38,510 nucleotides of DNA, taken from Alphaproteobacteria bacterium (GTDB lineage: Bacteria > Pseudomonadota > Alphaproteobacteria > Sphingomonadales > Emcibacteraceae). The notes beneath the pieces are model-generated. The model ran no database searches and had not been told where the DNA came from. It saw nothing but the letters and a program-made list of their open reading frames with translations. Shown here one piece after another: positions 35,001 to 38,510 of this stretch (its first letter is position 1; each line of letters begins with the position of its first letter). The stretch spans positions 1 to 38,510 of the forward strand of contig JAJRQU010000156.1 in NCBI GenBank assembly GCA_024280095.1. The letters run 5' to 3'. The translations under genes and the position numbers were made by a program.

Positions 35001-35716
35001 CGGCAGGAATCACCCCCGTGACAGGCTTTTTTGACATGTCCGGCCAGTTCACGGGCGAAGGCATGAGCCAATATGAGATGATGTCATCGCTTTCTGGAAC
35101 GGGTAAAGTCACAGCAAGTGCCGGTATGATCAATGGTATTGATATTCCCGGCTTAAGCAATAAGTTATCAGACATGACCAATGACGGTGCCTTCCTAAAG
35201 TTATTGGGCGGCGCACTGTCCGGCGGTCAAACGCCTTACAAAGGCGGGCAAAGCAATTTTGTCGCCAAGGATGGTAAAATACAATTCAGCCCATTTGATA
35301 TTGAATTGGACGGCGCGAAATCCAATGTAAGAATGGCCGTTGATCTCTTGACCTGGACAATTCGCTCAGATGGCTGGTTGGGGCTGGTGGATCATCCGAG
35401 TGCCCCGCCCATTGATGTTAGCGTCAGGGGCGATATCAGCAATCCCCGGATTACTTATAAGACGGATCGCCTGAAAAAATTTGTGGGCGCGAAAATTGCG
35501 TCTAACCTGTTGCAGCAGCTTATTGGAAAAGAGGGCGGCCTTGAAGGGATCTTTGGCGGTCAACCTAAAGGGGACGGAACGCCACCTCCGGCTGTTGATC
35601 CAGATCAGAAGCCAGAGCCAAAGCCAAAACCTGTCGAGGATTTTGGCAAACGGCTGCTTGAGAAACTCTTTGAGAAAACTTCGGACGCAAAAGATAAAGA
35701 AGCCCCAAAACCTTAG
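32096..35716 (+). CDS. AsmA family envelope protein
   Basis: This is a very long protein of 1206 residues. An N-terminal membrane anchor (IGFGILITLLIGVILIVPSF followed by LNWNEYK) leads into the AsmA N-terminal domain (IERTASAYTGRDVKIKGDIS). Extended beta-rich repeats follow, and the C-terminal AsmA-like region has SSLSGTGKVTASAGMINGID and VRMAVDLLTWTIRSDGWLGL. The final 50 residues are rich in Pro, Lys and Asp. AsmA-like proteins are now seen as bridge-like lipid-transfer proteins spanning the periplasm, maintaining outer-membrane lipid balance. The start is TTG at 32096 with GGAG at good spacing; no better ATG exists nearby. The stop lies in a palindrome shared with the next, convergent gene. 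Confidence 0.92.
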   Translation: MKKLGIGFGILITLLIGVILIVPSFLNWNEYKTQIERTASAYTGRDVKIKGDISLSFLPMTALSVKDVTMSNIEGGKAEHILSLKSLDIQVSFPSALSSLFGGRVKVKKFILVDPIVALEVLSDGRVNWILDDQNTAAAKQATTKDISLENFQIVNGQISFEDMASKQMELLRKINANVQADSIKGPFVIAGSARYKGLGVDLDLKLGKNRQGKKMPVTLALLTLDRRVSAKVIGGIMFNEKSNEKSLAFTGKLEMAAGEAGDLLNAVDRFKGLKNPDHLKIGQAFSLDTVVEVRHDKIIVNEVNMRIGQSRGQGNGHIILGKEINIQAALSINKLDIDPLLPALEEYQKNRTGEIAAPLQKADVEASTILNRLSGNLDLKLGALKYNDKIASQIVLKLSAKEGVIAISTLQARMPGGASVAFKGQVTPPDAQEKTPITLTGDMTVNASNLRGMLDWLKLDTADIPAGQLTQFSYKSGLRVTADLVQLYEMNGKLDAVNYNGGISYALSARPSYGINLNLENLNLDSYVITEKSPENKKSDEKIDLKKIFERLSEFDANYNITLSNVTAGGFKIRSGQLNGTLLGGELDAKIINFRDIFGVNIEASGRGANFGSKPEFTLALSADAKSLAGVQRNIKSDYFIDLRKLGKMKLAGSISSTLERMDVDLKSSFGVKKLNVIGTIRSATLKKFPDIGSASLDIDLQSTSLAALVDQLDLGMAKPRAADDRPVRLRGRIKTSSDIVDIDGKINIAAGEILIIGRKKGKGKTGTVDLAVDLKGAETREFIRGLGIDFKPSAKKLGGIVLKMNVAGVGDKYVIKNIAGDVGPVKLSGSGKLNMAAIKPVFDFNIKAGDIPLHDFLGKEIKTSKSGQASKSYGQWEKSAMDLSLFSQYEGRVRISAGSLTYNKYIFENPAFEAILKDGLLSVNNFTGRLFGGDVALSGTFGGAGRPKMALNMTLKKASLSAATTSSAGITPVTGFFDMSGQFTGEGMSQYEMMSSLSGTGKVTASAGMINGIDIPGLSNKLSDMTNDGAFLKLLGGALSGGQTPYKGGQSNFVAKDGKIQFSPFDIELDGAKSNVRMAVDLLTWTIRSDGWLGLVDHPSAPPIDVSVRGDISNPRITYKTDRLKKFVGAKIASNLLQQLIGKEGGLEGIFGGQPKGDGTPPPAVDPDQKPEPKPKPVEDFGKRLLEKLFEKTSDAKDKEAPKP

Positions 35717-35729
35717 AGCGCTCTAAAGG
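35711..35729. repeat. palindrome holding the stop codons of two convergent genes
   Basis: TAGAGCGCTCTA (35714-35725) is a perfect palindrome, extended by outer CC and GG with one extra A. Its left TAG is the asmA stop and its right CTA is the reverse-strand TAG of the RHH gene. The plus strand continues GGTGGTTTTTC, so it may be a weak terminator for asmA. Confidence 0.75.
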
Positions 35730-35953
35730 TGGTTTTTCAAGACAAAGACCCGGACGGCGCTGCTTAAATTGACATCAGCTTGATCATTCATTCTCTGTGA
35801 ATCAATTTCCGCAATCAATATACTCAGGCTGATATTTCGAGAATTGGCGATAGACTTCAAGTGATCCCAGAAAATATTTTCCAGCGTAATACTGGTTTGA
35901 TGGCCGGAAATGACAATGGAATGTTTTTTTAATATATTGTCATAACGGGACAA
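35723..35953 (-). CDS. ribbon-helix-helix domain protein
   Basis: This small protein of 76 residues carries a ribbon-helix-helix fold of the RHH_4 type found in alphaproteobacteria: a beta strand HQTSITLENIFWDHLKSIAN, then RNISLSILIAEIDSQR, and the ending NLSSAVRVFVLKNHL. RHH proteins usually bind DNA as dimers and act as repressors, but the target is unknown. The start is TTG at 35953 with AGGAAA upstream; no in-frame ATG lies close by. It follows fumarase by 40 bases on the same strand and may be read through from it. It ends in the palindrome shared with asmA. Confidence 0.78.
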   Translation of the reverse strand: MSRYDNILKKHSIVISGHQTSITLENIFWDHLKSIANSRNISLSILIAEIDSQRMNDQADVNLSSAVRVFVLKNHL

Positions 35954-35993
35954 ATTAGGGCTTTCCTAGTTTCTTTGGCCTGAATTTTTTTAA

Positions 35994-37604
35994 TTAGAGA
36001 TTCTGGAAGAAGTCATTGCCCTTGTCATCGACGACGATGAAGGCTGGAAAGTCTTTGACATCTATTTTCCAGACCGCTTCCATACCGAATTCTTCAAAGT
36101 CCAGTACGTCAACCTTGGTGATATTATTCAGGGCCAATATGGCTGCGGGGCCGCCGATAGACCCCAGATAGAAGCCCCGGTGTTGATGGCAGGAACTTGT
36201 CACCTGTTTACTGCGATTGCCTTTGGCGAGCATAATCATACTGCCGCCGCGTGCCTGAAAATATTCAACGTAGCTGTCCATGCGCCCCGCCGTCGTCGGG
36301 CCGAATGATCCGGATGCATAGCCTTCTGGCCTTTTGGCCGGGCCCGCATAATAGACGATATGGTCTTTCATATAACCCGGCATAGGTTCGCCGGCTTCCA
36401 GTTTTTTCAGGATTGCGGCATGGGCCAGGTCACGGGCAACAATGATGGTACCCGTCAGCGACAGGCGGGTTTTGATGGGATATTTACCAAGTTCGGCGCG
36501 AACCTGATCCATCGGTTGGTTCAGGTCAATTTTCACCACGGTTTCATGGAGGTCATTCTCTTTAACTTCCGGCAGATATTTTGCGGGATTCTTCTCAAGC
36601 ACTTCAATGAAAATGCCCTCAGAGGTGATCTTGGCCTTTGCCTGACGATCCGCAGAACAGGATACACCAAAACCGATTGGTACGGAGGCCCCGTGGCGCG
36701 GCAGCCGGATAACCCGCACATCATGGCAGAAATATTTGCCGCCAAACTGGGCGCCAATGCCAAAATTCTGGGTCATTTTATGAATTTTTTCTTCCAGTTC
36801 CGGCACGCGAATGCCATGGCCATAACTATTGCCGGTCGTCGGTAGATTGTCCAGATAATGCGCACTGGCAAGCTTCACTGTTTTTATGTTCATTTCTGCG
36901 CTTAAACCCCCAATGACGACCGCAAGATGATAGGGCGGGCAGGCAGAAGTGCCGAGCATTTTCAGGGCATCATCCAGAAATTCCAGCAGTTTATCTTCGC
37001 GCATTATGGCGGGTGTTTTCTGAAACAGAAATGTTTTATTGGCCGAACCGCCGCCCTTGGCCATAAAGAGGAAATGATATTCATTGCCCTCAGTGGCATA
37101 CAGATCAATCTGGGCCGGGGCGTTATTCTTGGTATTAATCTCCTCAAACATGCTGATCGGGGCAAGCTGTGAATAGCGCAGGCTGGTTTCGGTATAAGTA
37201 TCCACCATGCCTTGGGACAGGGCGGCTCCGTCATCGCCGTCGGTCCAGACATATTGGCCTTTTTTGCCCATGATAATGGCCGTTCCGGTATCCTGACAAC
37301 CGGGCAGAACCATGCCGGCGGCAATATTGGCGTTTTTTAAAAGTTCTGTGGCAACGAATTTATCATTGTCAGAGGCTTCGTCGTCTTTGAGGATATTCGA
37401 GAGCTGCTGCAGGTGGCCGGGCCGTAAAAGATGCGCAATATCCCGCATGGCCTCTTTGGCCAGTAATCGCAGACCTTCGGGTTCAACTTTCAATATTGTC
37501 TTGCCATCAACTGTGATCGTTGAGACAAAATCAGAAGTAATTTTCCGGTAAGGCGTATCATCCCCCGGCAAAGGAAGCATATCAGTGTAATTAATATCGG
37601 TCAT
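35994..37604 (-). CDS. fumarate hydratase class I ([4Fe-4S] fumarase)
   Basis: This enzyme interconverts fumarate and malate in the citric acid cycle and uses an oxygen-sensitive [4Fe-4S] cluster. Its 536 residues match E. coli FumA/FumB (548). The three cluster cysteines Cys103 ([11 protein letters not shown]), Cys222 (GTSACPPYH) and Cys316 ([11 protein letters not shown]) are exactly offset by two from FumA Cys105, Cys224 and Cys318. The C-terminal beta-subunit part has [20 protein letters not shown] and [13 protein letters not shown] with [13 protein letters not shown]. The ATG at 37604 is preferred over GTG at 37613 because GGAT lies just before it. It lies 24 bases downstream of sspB on the same strand. 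Confidence 0.95.
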   Translation of the reverse strand: MTDINYTDMLPLPGDDTPYRKITSDFVSTITVDGKTILKVEPEGLRLLAKEAMRDIAHLLRPGHLQQLSNILKDDEASDNDKFVATELLKNANIAAGMVLPGCQDTGTAIIMGKKGQYVWTDGDDGAALSQGMVDTYTETSLRYSQLAPISMFEEINTKNNAPAQIDLYATEGNEYHFLFMAKGGGSANKTFLFQKTPAIMREDKLLEFLDDALKMLGTSACPPYHLAVVIGGLSAEMNIKTVKLASAHYLDNLPTTGNSYGHGIRVPELEEKIHKMTQNFGIGAQFGGKYFCHDVRVIRLPRHGASVPIGFGVSCSADRQAKAKITSEGIFIEVLEKNPAKYLPEVKENDLHETVVKIDLNQPMDQVRAELGKYPIKTRLSLTGTIIVARDLAHAAILKKLEAGEPMPGYMKDHIVYYAGPAKRPEGYASGSFGPTTAGRMDSYVEYFQARGGSMIMLAKGNRSKQVTSSCHQHRGFYLGSIGGPAAILALNNITKVDVLDFEEFGMEAVWKIDVKDFPAFIVVDDKGNDFFQNL

Positions 37605-37628
37605 TACATCCACTCGACTTGGTTTGGG

Positions 37629-38120
37629 TTATTTTTTTCTGAAAGTATCCAGCGTCACGACATTATTGTCATTGTCATCGGGGTCGTCGTTATCATCAGC
37701 CGGTTTAATATCGGATGCGGCCTCAACAATAGCGGGCAGGTCATCCATAGTGTCATTATTCGGTTCACTGGCGTTGAAATGCAGACCGAAATCAACGCTC
37801 GGATCAAAGAAGCCTTCCAAGGCGACAAAAGGAATATACAGATGTTCCAGCTTGCCACTAAAGCTTAAAGAAAGTTCAAAATGAATATCATCCACCACAA
37901 GATCCGCAAATTGATTTTGAACGACAATGGTCATTTCTTCGGGATAACGTTCTTTTAAGTAGGCGGGAATGCTCACGTCAGGGTGAACTGTGCTAAAGGT
38001 GAGGTAAAAATGATGCTCACCGGGCAAGCCATCTTTGCTCGCATTTTGTAATACGTCTTTGACGACGGAAAGAAGGGCCATTTGAACCATGGCATCATAC
38101 TGAATTATGCTATCTGTCAT
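37629..38120 (-). CDS. sspB: ClpXP adaptor protein SspB (alphaproteobacterial type)
   Basis: SspB binds ssrA-tagged proteins released from stalled ribosomes and delivers them to the ClpXP protease. This 163-residue protein has the alphaproteobacterial SspB fold region: IQYDAMVQMALLSVVKDVLQ, HHFYLTFSTVHPDVSIPAYL, MTIVVQNQFADLVVDD and HLYIPFVALEGFFDPSVDFG. A long acidic flexible linker (DDNDDPDDNDNN) follows. It ends in VVTLDTFRKK, the C-terminal ClpX-docking motif. The ATG at 38120 is chosen over GTG at 38144 because GGAAAA lies five bases upstream. The gene for its cognate tag, ssrA, is immediately upstream on the same strand, and fumarase follows. Confidence 0.94.
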   Translation of the reverse strand: MTDSIIQYDAMVQMALLSVVKDVLQNASKDGLPGEHHFYLTFSTVHPDVSIPAYLKERYPEEMTIVVQNQFADLVVDDIHFELSLSFSGKLEHLYIPFVALEGFFDPSVDFGLHFNASEPNNDTMDDLPAIVEAASDIKPADDNDDPDDNDNNVVTLDTFRKK

Positions 38121-38250
38121 TTTTCCAAATCTACAATTAATCACGCGAATCTATTCATGTAAACTATAACGATTATCGCCAGAAGGGGCGAGTTAATTTT
38201 TATAGTCCTTTGTATAATCCAGAAGAAAAAAATATTTTAAAAAAATGCGC

Positions 38251-38292
38251 AAAAAATTTAAAGTGAAGGGCTTCTGTTGCTAGGTGCCCTTC
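38251..38292 (-). terminator. terminator at the end of the ssrA transcript
   Basis: On the reverse strand GAAGGGC (38292-38286) pairs with GCCCTTC (38271-38265) across a 14-base loop, and a short spacer leads to TTTTTT. It follows the tag stop codons by about 20 bases. The hairpin may also form the 3' end of the mature coding RNA. Confidence 0.7.
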
Positions 38293-38510
38293 GAACCCCG
38301 CGTAACTAACCTATTAGGCAGCTACAGCAAATGCTTCGTTATTATCGTTTGCATCTACAAGTTTTGACCCGTTACAGCGGTATCATGCTGAGCAAAAGTT
38401 ATATCTTTATTACGCACGTCGATCCTATTTCGCCCCCATAAATGGTGGAGGCGCCGGGTACCGCCCCCGGGTCCGCAACGTCTATTCCATACATCAGTTT
38501 ATTGCCGTAG
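38265..38510 (-). ncRNA. ssrA: tmRNA (ssrA), circularly permuted two-piece type; 5' part may extend past window
   Basis: tmRNA rescues stalled ribosomes. Read on the reverse strand, the acceptor piece comes first (38510 to 38443) and ends GCGCCTCC-ACCA. After only five bases (TTTAT) the coding piece begins GGGGGCG (38437), then GGATCGACG, the conserved D-loop-like element. The seven-base acceptor stem pairs fully and includes the G3-U70 wobble required by alanyl-tRNA synthetase. The tag frame at 38352-38317 reads ANDNNEAFAVAA followed by TAA TAG. Acceptor before coding piece is the permuted order of alphaproteobacteria. The T stem CCGGG/CCCGG encloses an unusual loop GGCGGTA. The far 5' boundary may be outside the window. 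Confidence 0.95.
38317..38352 (-). other. ssrA tag peptide reading frame
   Basis: Twelve codons from the resume codon GCA (38352-38350) encode ANDNNEAFAVAA, followed by tandem stops TAA (38316-38314) and TAG. With the alanine from charged tmRNA the full tag is AANDNNEAFAVAA. The AND start and AVAA end match known alphaproteobacterial tags; the final residues are the ClpX contact and the ANDN part the likely SspB contact. Confidence 0.93.

Noticed and set aside
38443-38510. possible tRNA gene ending in CCTCCACCA on the reverse strand
   Set aside because: It has no anticodon arm, and its acceptor stem pairs with the coding piece of tmRNA five bases downstream, so it is the acceptor piece of ssrA.

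Overview
The window looks like a stretch of alphaproteobacterial chromosome with mid-range, uneven base composition. The strongest evidence is at the right edge. The reverse strand there carries a circularly permuted (two-piece) tmRNA gene encoding the tag ANDNNEAFAVAA, and the alphaproteobacterial form of the ClpXP adaptor SspB lies just downstream. The order bamD-recN-ligA, a TIGR02281-type membrane aspartic protease and a K+-independent H+-pumping pyrophosphatase fit the same class. I cannot name the genus; a marine group such as Emcibacterales or Kordiimonadales is a guess.

Left region (1-9726). A GlxA-like regulator cut by the window edge, a small membrane protein and a DJ-1/PfpI-family protein come first, followed by a TorF-type outer-membrane porin with its own terminator. 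A run of reverse-strand genes follows: ubiA, hppA, ppa, ubiD and pmbA. It combines ubiquinone biosynthesis (UbiA prenyltransferase, UbiD decarboxylase) with pyrophosphate use (membrane pump HppA, soluble Ppa). pmbA overlaps ubiD by 8 bases. Terminators separate hppA from ppa and ppa from ubiD.

Middle region (9783-22560). rsmE (16S rRNA U1498 methyltransferase) is followed by a large exported zinc metalloprotease with its own terminator, an exported pentapeptide-repeat protein, a membrane aspartic protease, glutamate-cysteine ligase, and a lone ZnuA-like zinc-binding protein with no transporter genes beside it. Then comes bamD-recN-ligA: outer-membrane assembly, DNA repair and NAD-dependent ligation, with recN and ligA overlapping by 4 bases.

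Right region (22557-38510). An AT-rich gene for an exported transglutaminase-like protein with a multi-pass membrane C-terminus meets ligA tail to tail. A 78-residue protein with two copies of a FMDL-DKGF motif and a strong terminator follows; I do not recognise it. Next are prmA, two tandem secreted DUF2807 proteins, a thioesterase-uvrD/pcrA pair, a long AsmA-family protein, a ribbon-helix-helix protein, class I fumarase, sspB and ssrA.

Most of the window is ordinary housekeeping sequence. The unusual parts are the ssrA-sspB neighbourhood and its odd T-loop, the two-repeat small protein, an interleaved A-B-A'-B' inverted repeat upstream of asmA, a palindrome that holds the stop codons of two convergent genes, and short tandem duplications at the 3' ends of several genes, clearest at prmA. 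I saw no CRISPR array, insertion sequence, phage gene, rRNA or ordinary tRNA.
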